Positions 46,767 through 56,356 of a DNA stretch of 64,000 nucleotides are shown in pieces. Location of the stretch: contig OZ242302.1 of assembly GCA_965208025.1 (NCBI GenBank), forward strand, positions 62,001 through 126,000, written 5' to 3'. Every line of letters begins with the position of its first letter. Position 1 is the stretch's first letter. This DNA comes from Bin80 sp965208025 (lineage in GTDB: Bacteria; Bacteroidota; Rhodothermia; Rhodothermales; Bin80). The notes beneath the pieces are model-generated. The model did no database searches. It worked only from the letters and a program-made list of their open reading frames with translations, and had not been told where the DNA came from. A program made the position numbers and the translations under genes.

Positions 46767-47255
46767 CTAGGATTCCGACTGAATCAGTAACTCGTCAATC
46801 TTCACGCGGCGAAAATCAAAAATTCTTTTCACTTCTGGCCCCACCATCAATCGATTAATAAGTGCTCCCCCTGGTACCAGATAGTTGACGGTATCTACAA
46901 CAAGAGTTCCATCATTTTCAGACCGAAAGTCATGTCGGTGTACCCATTTCTGATAGGGGCCTCTTAGTTGGACATCCGTGAAGCTATGCGGAGGATCCCA
47001 TTCAGTGATCTCGGTTCGCCAGCGGATTGGAAATCCTCGGACGCGTAATTGGTAATCAATCAGGGCACCAGGCTCCATTGTAATTGGTGTCGGGGTAACA
47101 ATCCGAAACCGAAGAAAGGGAGGGGTAATTCGTTCAAGATTACCTGCCTCAGAAAAGAAGGCGAAGGTTTCTTCAAGAGGGAGTGGCAACCACTGACGGG
47201 CTGTAAATACAAGATCGTTGTCTGCGGGGATGCGAGGCTTGTTCTTTTGGCTCAT
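46767..47255 (-). CDS. SRPBCC family protein
   Basis: 162-residue START/Bet v1-like protein. The N-terminal WLPLPLEETFAFFSEAGNLERITPPFLRFRI block is the family signature and the C-terminus contains VDTVNYLVPGGALINRLMVGPEVKRIFDFR. Such cytosolic proteins bind hydrophobic ligands; many lie next to sugar nucleotide epimerases or cyclases. No specific ligand can be named. Confidence 0.78.
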   Translation of the reverse strand: MSQKNKPRIPADNDLVFTARQWLPLPLEETFAFFSEAGNLERITPPFLRFRIVTPTPITMEPGALIDYQLRVRGFPIRWRTEITEWDPPHSFTDVQLRGPYQKWVHRHDFRSENDGTLVVDTVNYLVPGGALINRLMVGPEVKRIFDFRRVKIDELLIQSES

Positions 47256-47603
47256 TTAAAGAGGGATAGATAATGAAACTGAAACCTGTATAGTGTGGAA
47301 TAGTGCTAAGGATCAAACAGAATTCACAGAATATGTATAATCTTTGATGGGAAAATACACTGCTAACATCTGAATGATACTGACAGAATTCTAACGATGG
47401 CAGCAGCGCCGCAGACTAATAAAACATGAATGAAGGAGGAGACAGCAAGGGTAGCCTTCGTAGGGTGCACATTCACCTCAGTCATTGTATCAGATTGCCT
47501 TAAAAATCATATATTCATAAAATAATGGAGGTAGACGTTTGATCTTTTTTTCTGGAATCGTCATGCATGAACTTGATCATGTATGCTGCTACTCAGAGTA
47601 GTC
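47256..47603. other. 348-bp divergent promoter region
   Basis: Spacer between the minus-strand SRPBCC gene and the plus-strand isomerase operon. It should carry both promoters. I see AT-rich stretches (around 47320 and 47500) but no unambiguous operator. TGGAGGT at 47526-47532 is a ribosome-binding-like stretch with no gene behind it. Confidence 0.35.
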
Positions 47604-48470
47604 ATGAAGCGAAGAACCTTTCTCCAATCAGCCATCGCTGCCCCAGCAGTTCTCGGTCTGATGGATCGTCCTGATACCCAAGAAAAAAATGAATCTGCTC
47701 ACGCTGGAGTCCTAACTTCAATGACGTCACTTGAACGTATTGGGGTACAGTTGTATACGGTCAGGAATCTGTTGTCAAATGACTATGAGGGGACAATCCG
47801 TATGGTTGCTGATGCTGGCTTTGACGAAGTGGAAACAGTGTGGGACCCTGAGCGCAATCCAGATGATATTCGTGCACTATTTGATGAGGTAGGGTTAGTT
47901 GCCCCTGCTACTCATGCGTCAATTAATGACCTTCAAGACAGACTTTCGGATATCATCGATGCCGCAAAGCGAATCGGTCACTCCTATATTGTGTGTCCTT
48001 GGCTGGCGGCAGACCAACGAACCATAGAAAAGTACGGAGAGCATGTAGTTCTATTCAATGAAGTGGGAGCTGCCTGTAAAGAAGAGGGTATTCAGTTTGC
48101 ATACCATAATCATGAATTTGAATTTGAACCAACAGAAAGTGGTGTCATTCCCTATGACTTTATCCTAGAAGAGACGGATCCAGAATTGGTCAAAATGGAG
48201 TTGGATTTGTATTGGATTGCCTATGCTGATCGAGATTCATTAGAGTACTTTCGTCGTTATCCTAAACGATTCCCACTGTGTCACGTCAAGGATATGGGGG
48301 AAGATCGATCTATCACTGATGTCGGAAAGGGTCAAATTGATTTTATCAGAATTTTCGCAGAAAGTGAAACCGCTGGTTTGAAACACTATATTGTGGAACA
48401 TGACAATCCTGAAGACCCATTCCCCAGTATCCAAACAAGCATTGCTCACTTGAAGTCGCTCAGCTTCTAA
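47604..48470 (+). CDS. Tat-exported sugar phosphate isomerase/epimerase
   Basis: About 288 residues. The ATG at 47604 gives a twin-arginine leader (MKRRTFLQSAIAAPAVLGL). The TIM barrel is of the xylose isomerase/IolE type: FAYHNHEFEFEP with metal-binding His and Glu, MELDLYWI, CHVKDMGE with His, and IVEHDN with Glu. Exported isomerases/epimerases of this kind occur beside Gfo/Idh/MocA oxidoreductases in sugar pathways. The Gfo/Idh/MocA gene follows after 1 bp. Confidence 0.85.
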   Translation: MKRRTFLQSAIAAPAVLGLMDRPDTQEKNESAHAGVLTSMTSLERIGVQLYTVRNLLSNDYEGTIRMVADAGFDEVETVWDPERNPDDIRALFDEVGLVAPATHASINDLQDRLSDIIDAAKRIGHSYIVCPWLAADQRTIEKYGEHVVLFNEVGAACKEEGIQFAYHNHEFEFEPTESGVIPYDFILEETDPELVKMELDLYWIAYADRDSLEYFRRYPKRFPLCHVKDMGEDRSITDVGKGQIDFIRIFAESETAGLKHYIVEHDNPEDPFPSIQTSIAHLKSLSF

Positions 48471-48471
48471 T

Positions 48472-49635
48472 ATGGGGTTAGGTCGTAAACTGCGCTATGG
48501 AATGGTTGGCGGAGGCCCAGGCGCCTTTATCGGCAACGTTCATCGGATGGCTGCTGCACTAGATGGAACAATGGAATTGGTTGCTGGGGCATTTTCATCC
48601 GATGCGACAAAGTCCCAAGAACATGGTAAGGAATTAGGACTGGCTCCCGATCGTTCATATGATAGTTTTTCATCTATGGTTGAAGCTGAGGCCGAACGAG
48701 AGGATCAAATAGATTTCGTGACCATTGTGACCCCAAATCATATGCATTATCCCGTAGCGAAAGCCTTTCTTGAAGCGGGATTTCATATTGTATGTGATAA
48801 GCCTGTAACCAATACACTGGAAAATGCAGAAGAGCTCTGCAATCTTGTACGTAAGTATGATCGAGTATTTGCACTTACGCACAACTATACAGGATACCCA
48901 ATGGTTAAACAGGCACGCACAATGGTTCAAGAGGGTAAGATTGGAATGGTTAGGAAGGTGATTGTTGAATACCCGCAGGGTTGGCTTACAACTCCACTTG
49001 AGCTTTCTGGAAATAAGCAGGCAGATTGGCGGACTGATCCCAAACGAGCGGGCGCCGGTGCGCTTGGAGATATTGGGTCCCATGCAGAAAATCTTACCAG
49101 ATATGTGACCGGGTTGGAACTTGAAGAGATCTGTGCGGATGTGAATTCAGTTGTGGAGGGACGGAGGATAGATGATGATGTGAATATGCTGATTCATTTG
49201 CAGGGAGGTGCTCGCGGTGTGTTACATGCCTCTCAGATCTGTGCGGGAGATGAAAACAATTTGAATATCAGGGTGTACGGTGAGACTGGTTCGCTCCAGT
49301 GGTTTCAGGAGCATCCAAACTGGCTTCACTACCGGGAGCATGGCGGTCCAGAGCAGATATATAAGCGAGGAAATCGATATCTATCCGAGTCTGCAAATCG
49401 CAATTCACGTCTCCCCAGCGGCCATCCAGAGGCTTTCATTGAAGCCTTTGCGAATATCTATTTGAATGTCGGCAGAGTCATTGCTGCTCGTCAGGCTGGT
49501 GAAATACCGAATCCCAAAGACTTTGATTTTCCAACGGTGCAGGACGGTGCTCGGGGAGTCCATTTCATTCTTACTGCACTGGAAAGTGGGAGGAAGAGAG
49601 CTTGGGTTGACGCAAGGTATTCCCCACCGATCTAA
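48472..49635 (+). CDS. Gfo/Idh/MocA family oxidoreductase
   Basis: 387 residues. Rossmann fold at the N-terminus (YGMVGGGPGAFIGNVHRMAA), then CDKPVTNTLENAEELCNLV, the EKP-like lysine motif, and DIGSHAENLTRYVTG with the catalytic His. No signal peptide. It directly follows an isomerase gene and precedes a second, so a sugar or inositol interconversion operon is likely. Substrate unknown. Confidence 0.88.
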   Translation: MGLGRKLRYGMVGGGPGAFIGNVHRMAAALDGTMELVAGAFSSDATKSQEHGKELGLAPDRSYDSFSSMVEAEAEREDQIDFVTIVTPNHMHYPVAKAFLEAGFHIVCDKPVTNTLENAEELCNLVRKYDRVFALTHNYTGYPMVKQARTMVQEGKIGMVRKVIVEYPQGWLTTPLELSGNKQADWRTDPKRAGAGALGDIGSHAENLTRYVTGLELEEICADVNSVVEGRRIDDDVNMLIHLQGGARGVLHASQICAGDENNLNIRVYGETGSLQWFQEHPNWLHYREHGGPEQIYKRGNRYLSESANRNSRLPSGHPEAFIEAFANIYLNVGRVIAARQAGEIPNPKDFDFPTVQDGARGVHFILTALESGRKRAWVDARYSPPI

Positions 49636-49721
49636 TCATTTATTATGAATTTCTAATTGAATAGACCTGTTAACTGTCCGCAGTAATGACGGTAATTATA
49701 AATTTTGAATAAACCAAACAT

Positions 49722-50720
49722 ATGGCACGCCCTGTTACCTTGTTTACTGGCCAGTGGGCCGATCTACCGCTTGATACACTCGCGGAGAAAGCCGCTTCTT
49801 GGGGATATGATGGCTTAGAGTTGGCATGCTGGGGAGATCATTTTGATGTTCAGCGCGCATTGTCACAACATGATTACTGTCAAGGAAGACATGATCTTCT
49901 CTCCCGTCATGGTCTAAAGATCTATGCCATTAGCAATCATCTTGTCGGTCAAGCGGTATGTGATCGTATAGATGACCGTCACAAAGCGATTATTCCCTCA
50001 CATGTGTGGGGCGATGGACAGGCTGAAGATGTTCAACAGCGTGCTGCCAAAGAAATGCAGGATACGGCACGAGCTGCTGCACTACTTGGTGTCAAGGTTG
50101 TCAACGGCTTTACTGGAAGTAGTATCTGGCCAATCTTATACTCTTTTCCACCGAATGACCCCGCGATGATTGATGCGGGGTTTCAGGACTTTGCAGATCG
50201 CTGGAATCCGATCTTGGATACATTTGACGAAGTGGGTGTTCGATTTGCTCTTGAAGTTCATCCAACAGAAATTGCTTTTGACATCGTCAGTAGCGAACGA
50301 GCCTTGGATGCAATCGGTCATAGAGAGGCGTTTGGCTTCAATTATGATCCCAGCCACCTTGGCTATCAAGGAGTTGATTATATAGCATTCATTGACCGTT
50401 TCGCAGATCGGATTTACCATGCCCACATGAAAGATGTTTGGTGGTCAGATCGTTTAACCACGATCGGTGTGTTTGGAGGTCACACGGATTTCGGTACTTC
50501 TGGGCGATTTTGGGATTTTCGCTCAATCGGTCGTGGATGTATTAATTTTGAGGAGATCATTCGAGCTTTGAACCGTGCCAATTATTCTGGGCCTCTATCA
50601 ATTGAATGGGAGGATATTGGGATGGATCGTGAGGCAGGCGCCTCTGAGGCCTGTGACTTTATCAAGAGGGTAGACTTTAAGCCATCAGCAGCCGCATTTG
50701 ATGCAGCATTTGCAAATTAA
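49722..50720 (+). CDS. Sugar phosphate isomerase/epimerase (TIM barrel)
   Basis: 332 residues, cytosolic. Metal-binding set FALEVHPTEIAFD, FNYDPSHLGYQG, IYHAHMKDVWW and SIEWEDIGMDREAG as in xylose isomerase-like enzymes. Separated by 86 bp from the oxidoreductase gene. Its last 20 bp overlap the SUMF1 gene. Confidence 0.87.
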   Translation: MARPVTLFTGQWADLPLDTLAEKAASWGYDGLELACWGDHFDVQRALSQHDYCQGRHDLLSRHGLKIYAISNHLVGQAVCDRIDDRHKAIIPSHVWGDGQAEDVQQRAAKEMQDTARAAALLGVKVVNGFTGSSIWPILYSFPPNDPAMIDAGFQDFADRWNPILDTFDEVGVRFALEVHPTEIAFDIVSSERALDAIGHREAFGFNYDPSHLGYQGVDYIAFIDRFADRIYHAHMKDVWWSDRLTTIGVFGGHTDFGTSGRFWDFRSIGRGCINFEEIIRALNRANYSGPLSIEWEDIGMDREAGASEACDFIKRVDFKPSAAAFDAAFAN

Positions 50721-51687
50721 TTCTTTTCCCATTCTGTTTTTGCTTTTCTGTTTTAGTGCCAAAACAGGAGCATCACAACCTAGTTTGGAGATGATCACAG
50801 ATACCATCCCTGGAACTGATGTTTATTTTACCATGATCGGTTTGGAGGGCGGCACATTTATGATTGGAACGGATAGTGAAGAAGAGGGGCGTGATGAAGA
50901 TGAGGGACCCCAACGTCAGGTAACACTTTCCCCCTTCTACATTGGGATAAACGAGGTGACCTATGATGAATTTCTTCTCTTTTCAAGCCAGGATCATGAT
51001 AATGATGAAAGTGCTCCGGGAACCGAATTTGATGCTAATTTGATCGCCCGTCCAAGTCCACCGTATGAAGATCCTGCTCATGGTATGGGGACCAACGGAC
51101 ATCCTGCCGTAGGAATGACACAATGGAGTGCTCTCCAATATGCGCACTGGCTTTCGTTAAAGACGGGTGTTTTTTATAGATTACCTACCGAAGCAGAGTG
51201 GGAATATGCATGTCGAGCCGGTACATCATCTGATTTCAGCTTTGGCGAAACCGCTGATTCGCTTGACATGTACGCTTGGTACTATGGTAACAGTAATGAG
51301 GCTCATCAGCCTGTTGGACAAAAATTACCGAACCAGTGGGGGATTTTTGATATGCATGGTAATGTTGCCGAATGGACATTAGATGAGTACAGTATCAATT
51401 ATTATGAGGGTTTGGAAGACTCATTATCATATGATCCATGGAATTTACCCAGCAGATTGCATCCTCGCACCGTCAGAGGGGGAGCCTATGATGACGCTCC
51501 GAAAGCACTACGGTGTGGTGCAAGACTCAGATCTGATCTTGATTGGAAACGTCGTGATCCTCAAATCCCGCGATCTATGTGGTGGAACACCGATTCGCCA
51601 TTTGTTGGATTTAGAATTGTTCGTCCGTTCATCCAACCAACCGCGGAGGAACAGCAGCAATTCTGGGCAACAGCGCTCGGAGGGTAA
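50701..51687 (+). CDS. Exported SUMF1/EgtB-type protein
   Basis: 328 residues with a signal peptide (QINSFPILFLLFCFSAKTGAS). Formylglycine-generating-enzyme fold: GGTFMIGTDSEEEGRDEDEGP, INEVTYDEFLLF, RLPTEAEWEYACRAG, MHGNVAEWTLDEY and TVRGGAYDDAPKALRCGARLR. Of the two FGE catalytic cysteines only one candidate (LRCGAR) is visible; the first is replaced in RGGAYDD. So it is probably not a true FGE. No sulfatase gene is in the window. Confidence 0.8.
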   Translation: MQHLQINSFPILFLLFCFSAKTGASQPSLEMITDTIPGTDVYFTMIGLEGGTFMIGTDSEEEGRDEDEGPQRQVTLSPFYIGINEVTYDEFLLFSSQDHDNDESAPGTEFDANLIARPSPPYEDPAHGMGTNGHPAVGMTQWSALQYAHWLSLKTGVFYRLPTEAEWEYACRAGTSSDFSFGETADSLDMYAWYYGNSNEAHQPVGQKLPNQWGIFDMHGNVAEWTLDEYSINYYEGLEDSLSYDPWNLPSRLHPRTVRGGAYDDAPKALRCGARLRSDLDWKRRDPQIPRSMWWNTDSPFVGFRIVRPFIQPTAEEQQQFWATALGG

Positions 51688-51732
51688 TATTGCGGCATAT
51701 TTATTAACTTAGGAGAATCATCTAACACTAAC

Positions 51733-53094
51733 ATGAAAAAGACAAAAATGCCTGTTAATCGTCGTGATTTCGTCAAAAGTGGCGTCGCCGCTGTTGTAGG
51801 TGGTGCTCTCGCCAGTCAATTCCCAATGAGTGCCAATGCTTTCTATGGAGTAGATGATACGATCCGAGTGGGCCTTATCGGATGTGGGGGAAGAGGCACC
51901 GGTGCAACATTACAGGCTCTGAAAGCCGCTTCAAACACAAAACTCGTAGCTATGGCGGATGCATTTAGTGACCGTATTCAGAGTAGTTATGAGAATATGA
52001 TGGAACCCGAAGAAGCAGACGAAGCAACACTGGATGCGATTAGTCGAATTGATGTCCCTGAGGAAATGCGTTTTGATGGGTTTGACGGGTATAAAGAGGT
52101 CATTGCTGCCTCTGATGTAGTCATTTTGACGACACCTCCTGGGTTTCGTCCTTTGCATTTTGAAGCGGCTGTGGATGCTGGAAAGCAGGTCTTCATGGAA
52201 AAGCCTGTTGCTACGGATGCCCCTGGGATTCGCAGGATACTCGCAGCAGCCGAAAAAGCGAAAGAGAAACAATTAAATGTTGTGGTTGGCTTGCAGCGTC
52301 GTTATCAGACAGGGTATCGTGAGTGGATCAGGCGAATACATGAGGGTGCTATCGGAGATATTATTTTGGGGCGTGTATACTGGAACAGTGGTGGGGTGTG
52401 GGTCCGTACGCGCGCTGAGTATGAAGAGAAAGCTGGACGTCCACTCACTGAGATGGAATATCAAATGCGGAACTGGTATTACTTCAACTGGCTCTGTGGT
52501 GACCATATTGTAGAACAGCATATTCACAATATTGACGTTGGAAACTGGGTGAAGCAGGGACATCCTGTAAAGGCCCAAGGGCAGGGGGGGCGACAGATTC
52601 GTACAGGATTGGATCATGGAGAAATTTATGATCACCACTTTGTGGAGTTTGAGTATGAGGATGGAAGTCGAATATTGAGTCAGTGCAGGCATATGCCAGA
52701 CTGTATGAACAGAGTTTCAGAGGCATTTCACGGTACATTGGGTACTGCCCCTACACCGGGTGAACTCTATCAATCATCCGGTGATACGATCTACAAGCAT
52801 GATGGCAAAGGTGATCCGAATGCGTACCAAGTGGAGCATGATGAGTTATTTGCGGCAATTAATGCAGGCGAGTTCAAATATTCGGATGCTGAAGTAGGAG
52901 CCACAGCAACAATGAGTGCAATTTTGGGACGGATGTCCACTTATTCTGGCAAAGTGATCACTTGGGATGAGGCGATGGCGAGTGAACTAGACCTTATGCC
53001 TGAGAGTTATGGATGGGATGCTGAACCGCCTGTACTTCCAGACTCTGATGGGCACTACCAAATCCCCACCCCTGGAGTAAGTGTAGTCCTTTGA
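51733..53094 (+). CDS. Tat-exported Gfo/Idh/MocA oxidoreductase
   Basis: 453 residues. Twin-arginine leader NRRDFVKSGVAAVVGGALAS. Rossmann motif VGLIGCGGRGTGATLQA, MEKPVATDAPGIRRILAA with the catalytic Lys, DHIVEQHIHNIDVGNW and a C-terminal family domain. Such periplasmic oxidoreductases act on glycosides. Third dehydrogenase/isomerase in the block. 45 bp after the SUMF1 gene. Confidence 0.88.
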   Translation: MKKTKMPVNRRDFVKSGVAAVVGGALASQFPMSANAFYGVDDTIRVGLIGCGGRGTGATLQALKAASNTKLVAMADAFSDRIQSSYENMMEPEEADEATLDAISRIDVPEEMRFDGFDGYKEVIAASDVVILTTPPGFRPLHFEAAVDAGKQVFMEKPVATDAPGIRRILAAAEKAKEKQLNVVVGLQRRYQTGYREWIRRIHEGAIGDIILGRVYWNSGGVWVRTRAEYEEKAGRPLTEMEYQMRNWYYFNWLCGDHIVEQHIHNIDVGNWVKQGHPVKAQGQGGRQIRTGLDHGEIYDHHFVEFEYEDGSRILSQCRHMPDCMNRVSEAFHGTLGTAPTPGELYQSSGDTIYKHDGKGDPNAYQVEHDELFAAINAGEFKYSDAEVGATATMSAILGRMSTYSGKVITWDEAMASELDLMPESYGWDAEPPVLPDSDGHYQIPTPGVSVVL

Positions 53095-53270
53095 GGTACT
53101 TCAATTTATTCCCCAATCTTGAGGGCATATTTTAATAGTACGTTGGGGAGATTTTCATACATCTCCTCACAGTCAGCAGCTATTTATCAGTGATTTTTGA
53201 CAATATTCGCTGAGTACTGGGATATTGCATGGTGCTGTTAATGTTCAAAATAGAATAGCCAGAAATTGAT

Positions 53271-55364
53271 ATGTTAAGTCTGGGATCATTTCTCAATGCC
53301 TATGAAATCCAATCGGTGATTGGGCGTGGAGGATTCGGGATCGTATATAAAGGAACGCACAATGAACTGGGGATTGAAGTTGCTATCAAAGAGCACTTTC
53401 CCACCGAGTTATGTGTTCGACAGGACCAAACTGTTGTGCCAAGTAAACCCGAGTTCCAGACTCCTTTTGAGGACAGCTTGGAGCGATTCATCAAAGAAGC
53501 GAAACAACTTGAGAAATTTCGGGAGCACTCAAATATAGTGAGTTGCCGAGATCTCTTTCGAGCGAATGGTACCGCATACATTGTCATGGATTATGTCCAT
53601 GGATTACCATTATCTGTGCTCCTAGAACAACGTGAGTCAAAGGGTAACCCTTTTACGGAAAAGGATTTAATCCAAGTTATAATCCCTTTGTTAAAGGGAC
53701 TGCAAATTGTTCATGAATTGAAAGTCTATCACCGAGATATTAAGTCATCAAATATTTTGATACGCTCTGCGGATCAGACTCCCATCTTGATAGACTTTGG
53801 TGCAGCAAAACACTCGCTCAGCAGGTATACTAAATCGTTGGCGCCCTACTCCGATGGCTATGCTGCCATGGAGCAGGTTGGCGAGGGTGAGATCGGACCT
53901 TGGACGGACATATATGGAATTGGTGCAGTCATGTGGCGGATTGTGGCTGGCGGTGCATCCTTAATTTCCTCACCAAGCCCAATCGCCGTGCAACGAAGAG
54001 CTTATGGGTTAATACAGGAATCTCTGGATCCACTCCCCCCTGCGCTGGATATTGGTCAAAATCGTTTCTCTGATAATGTATTGCAGGCCGTTGATAATTG
54101 TCTGAAAATCAATTACAATGATCGCATTCAAAGTTGCACTGAACTCCATGAAAGAATTATTTCAAATTTTCAAGTGGGTACTCAGAATTCCGAGTCTGAT
54201 CATGAGGTTCAATCCCCCGAACTGAAACAGACTAGTGTTTCACCTATCCATGTCCCTACCGAGGAACGACTTAAAACCCTGAAAAAAGACCAATCATCAA
54301 GAAAAACTAAACCAGCAGTTTTTGGAGCACTCGGATTGATGGGAATCCTAATAATTATCACGGGTATCATCACACAAACAAAACCTATAATCAATTCCAG
54401 TCAGCCACAAGGAGGGGGGGCAATAAGTGATTCAACATTAGATTCAACGGCAACCTCTGAAGTATTAGACACTACCGCACTCGCAGCAGAAGAACCCATA
54501 AATACTAGTCATAAACAACAGACAACAGGTAGAATTGATGCTCACTCAGATGATGCATTGATCAGTGAGACCATAATATACCAGTCTACAGGATCTCCTG
54601 ATGACGGTGAATATACTTCTGGATCAAGCCCTCCTGATTCTGTGGAATCCTTTTCTCAATCTACTCAAGATCTAATCTATGCCGCTGAACAGGGAGATGC
54701 CGAGGCACAGTTCAATCTTGGCTACATGTACGCCATTGGTGAGGGGGTCCCCCAAAACGATCAAGAAGCCGCGAAATGGAACCGCCTTTCCGCTGAACAG
54801 GGAGATGCCTATGCACAGTCCCTTCTTGGCTACATGTACCGCATGGGTGCGGGGGTCCCCCAAAGCTATCAAGAAGCCGCGAAATGGTTCCGCCTTTCCG
54901 CTGAACAGGGAAATGCTTCGGCACAGTTCAATCTTGGCTTCATGTACGCCAATGGTGAGGGGGTTCCCCAAAGCAATCAAGAAGCCGTGAAATGGTACCG
55001 CCTTTCCGCTGAACAGGGATTTGCTTGGGCACAGTTCAATCTTGGCCACATGTACCGCAAGGGTGAGGGGGTCCCCCAAAACTATCAAGAAGCCGCGAAA
55101 TGGTACCTCCTTTCCGCTGAACAGGGAAATGCTAAGGCACAGTTCACTCTTGGCAGCATGTACGCTCTAGGTCAGGGAGTCCCCGAAAATTATGCAGTTG
55201 CTTATGCATTGGTTAACATTTCCATTGCTAATGGCTTTGATGATTCCAACGTGTTAGACATAAGAGATGAAATCCGATCCCTTCTGACACCAGCTCAACT
55301 TGAAGAAGCACAAAAATTATCTGCTGAAATCTATAATCGTATTCAATCCTTAAAAGTAGAATAG
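53271..55364 (+). CDS. Transmembrane Ser/Thr protein kinase with Sel1 repeats
   Basis: 697 residues. Kinase domain (10-300): GRGGFG loop at 18-23, VAIK Lys at 40, HRD at about 154-156, DFG at about 174-176, and the EQV...WTDIYGIGAVMW activation-segment end. A membrane helix is at about 348-370 (GLMGILIIITGIIT), so the C-terminus should be outside the cytoplasm. After a Ser/Thr-rich linker come five Sel1 repeats of 36 residues (about 471-650), which bind proteins. The kinase half is strikingly like that of the gene at 60409. First gene of the kinase/stator/VWA locus. Confidence 0.9.
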   Translation: MLSLGSFLNAYEIQSVIGRGGFGIVYKGTHNELGIEVAIKEHFPTELCVRQDQTVVPSKPEFQTPFEDSLERFIKEAKQLEKFREHSNIVSCRDLFRANGTAYIVMDYVHGLPLSVLLEQRESKGNPFTEKDLIQVIIPLLKGLQIVHELKVYHRDIKSSNILIRSADQTPILIDFGAAKHSLSRYTKSLAPYSDGYAAMEQVGEGEIGPWTDIYGIGAVMWRIVAGGASLISSPSPIAVQRRAYGLIQESLDPLPPALDIGQNRFSDNVLQAVDNCLKINYNDRIQSCTELHERIISNFQVGTQNSESDHEVQSPELKQTSVSPIHVPTEERLKTLKKDQSSRKTKPAVFGALGLMGILIIITGIITQTKPIINSSQPQGGGAISDSTLDSTATSEVLDTTALAAEEPINTSHKQQTTGRIDAHSDDALISETIIYQSTGSPDDGEYTSGSSPPDSVESFSQSTQDLIYAAEQGDAEAQFNLGYMYAIGEGVPQNDQEAAKWNRLSAEQGDAYAQSLLGYMYRMGAGVPQSYQEAAKWFRLSAEQGNASAQFNLGFMYANGEGVPQSNQEAVKWYRLSAEQGFAWAQFNLGHMYRKGEGVPQNYQEAAKWYLLSAEQGNAKAQFTLGSMYALGQGVPENYAVAYALVNISIANGFDDSNVLDIRDEIRSLLTPAQLEEAQKLSAEIYNRIQSLKVE
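54684..55223 (+). repeat. Five near-identical 108-bp Sel1-coding repeats
   Basis: Units start at 54684, 54792, 54900, 55008 and 55116, each with GCTGAACAGGGA, then CACAGT, CTTGG, TACATGTACC-like and CAAGAAGCCGCGAAATGG segments. The first four units differ by only a few bases each and the fifth degenerates at its end. The high identity at the DNA level points to recent duplication or conversion, so the copy number may vary between strains. Confidence 0.85.
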
Positions 55365-55530
55365 CGTTGTTTCTGCAACCCATAGAGATTGTTCTGCTAT
55401 TGGATCTGCGCATTGGATTGATCCGAGATTTCTCTATGCCAAAGATTAGTTGTTGGAATTCCTATTTCATTTCATAAATTTGGACTTTGTCGTCACAGAG
55501 ACTCTCTGTTTGTTTCTTCAACTCTGGTTC

Positions 55531-56352
55531 ATGAGTACAATCAATCTTCTTGACCTAAAAGAATCCAATCGCCGAGTAGTTAGTGTCTTAGCTGCAATCC
55601 TCATCGGTGCAGGAACCATCACCGCCTTCTCCCTTCTACTCCCTGCACCAGAGATTGGAAGTGATCGTATTTACCTGTCAGCTATACTGTTTGACCGTGC
55701 AAGTACTCATTATCCGTTCACCATTCAAAATCTGATGTGGTTGATGTTTTCTGCGGGAATTGCCGAAGTTCTGTTGCGTTTCAACCGAGCCAACTCTGAA
55801 ATCAAACAATTGAACGCACGCCTGCTTCCAGATGACGATGTAAGCATCCTCCGATCCAAAGATCTAATCCCCATTTATCGTAGGATTAAGAAATCCAAAC
55901 GGCATCAAGACCACCGACTTCAGCGCCTCATACTTCGGGCAATCCAGCAATTTCAAATTAGCCAGTCTGTAAATCAGACAAATAGCTTAGTCAATTCTAG
56001 TTTAGAGTTGATGCAACATGAAGTTGATCTGAAGTACAATATGCTTCGTTATGTGGTTTGGCTCATCCCTACGCTTGGGTTTATCGGAACGGTCATTGGA
56101 ATTGCTCTGGCACTCTCCGCCGCAAATGATATGCCGAGCTTAGATGACTCTGAGGCAGTACAGATGTGGTTTGGCGCTATGACAACAAAACTGGGTTTGG
56201 CATTTAATACGACCTTTCTAGCTTTGGTTATGGCAGCAATTTTAGTATTTTTACAACATATTGCCCAAGGTCGGGAGGAATCAGGTTTGAATGGAATTGG
56301 ACAGTATGTTCTGGATCATCTCATGAATCGCTTATACGAGGAAAAATCATAG
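55531..56352 (+). CDS. MotA/TolQ/ExbB-like proton channel protein
   Basis: About 273 residues. The ATG at 55531 is preferred over a TTG at 55450. Membrane helices near 17-37, 60-85, 170-195 and 223-245. The diagnostic block WLIPTLGFIGTVIGIALALS and the LGLAFNTTFLALVMAAILVFLQH helix are the MotA/TolQ/ExbB family signature (TM2 and TM3 lining the ion path). A cytosolic helix-rich loop lies between. Next genes encode FHA, PP2C and a MotB-like VWA protein, suggesting an ion-driven complex. Confidence 0.88.
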   Translation: MSTINLLDLKESNRRVVSVLAAILIGAGTITAFSLLLPAPEIGSDRIYLSAILFDRASTHYPFTIQNLMWLMFSAGIAEVLLRFNRANSEIKQLNARLLPDDDVSILRSKDLIPIYRRIKKSKRHQDHRLQRLILRAIQQFQISQSVNQTNSLVNSSLELMQHEVDLKYNMLRYVVWLIPTLGFIGTVIGIALALSAANDMPSLDDSEAVQMWFGAMTTKLGLAFNTTFLALVMAAILVFLQHIAQGREESGLNGIGQYVLDHLMNRLYEEKS

Positions 56353-56356
56353 ACAC

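Noticed and set aside
50701..51687. A true formylglycine-generating enzyme for sulfatases
   Set aside because: One of the two catalytic cysteines is missing and no sulfatase gene is near.
54672..55088. Minus-strand open frame across the Sel1 repeats
   Set aside because: It is a by-product of the repeated sequence on the opposite strand of the kinase gene.
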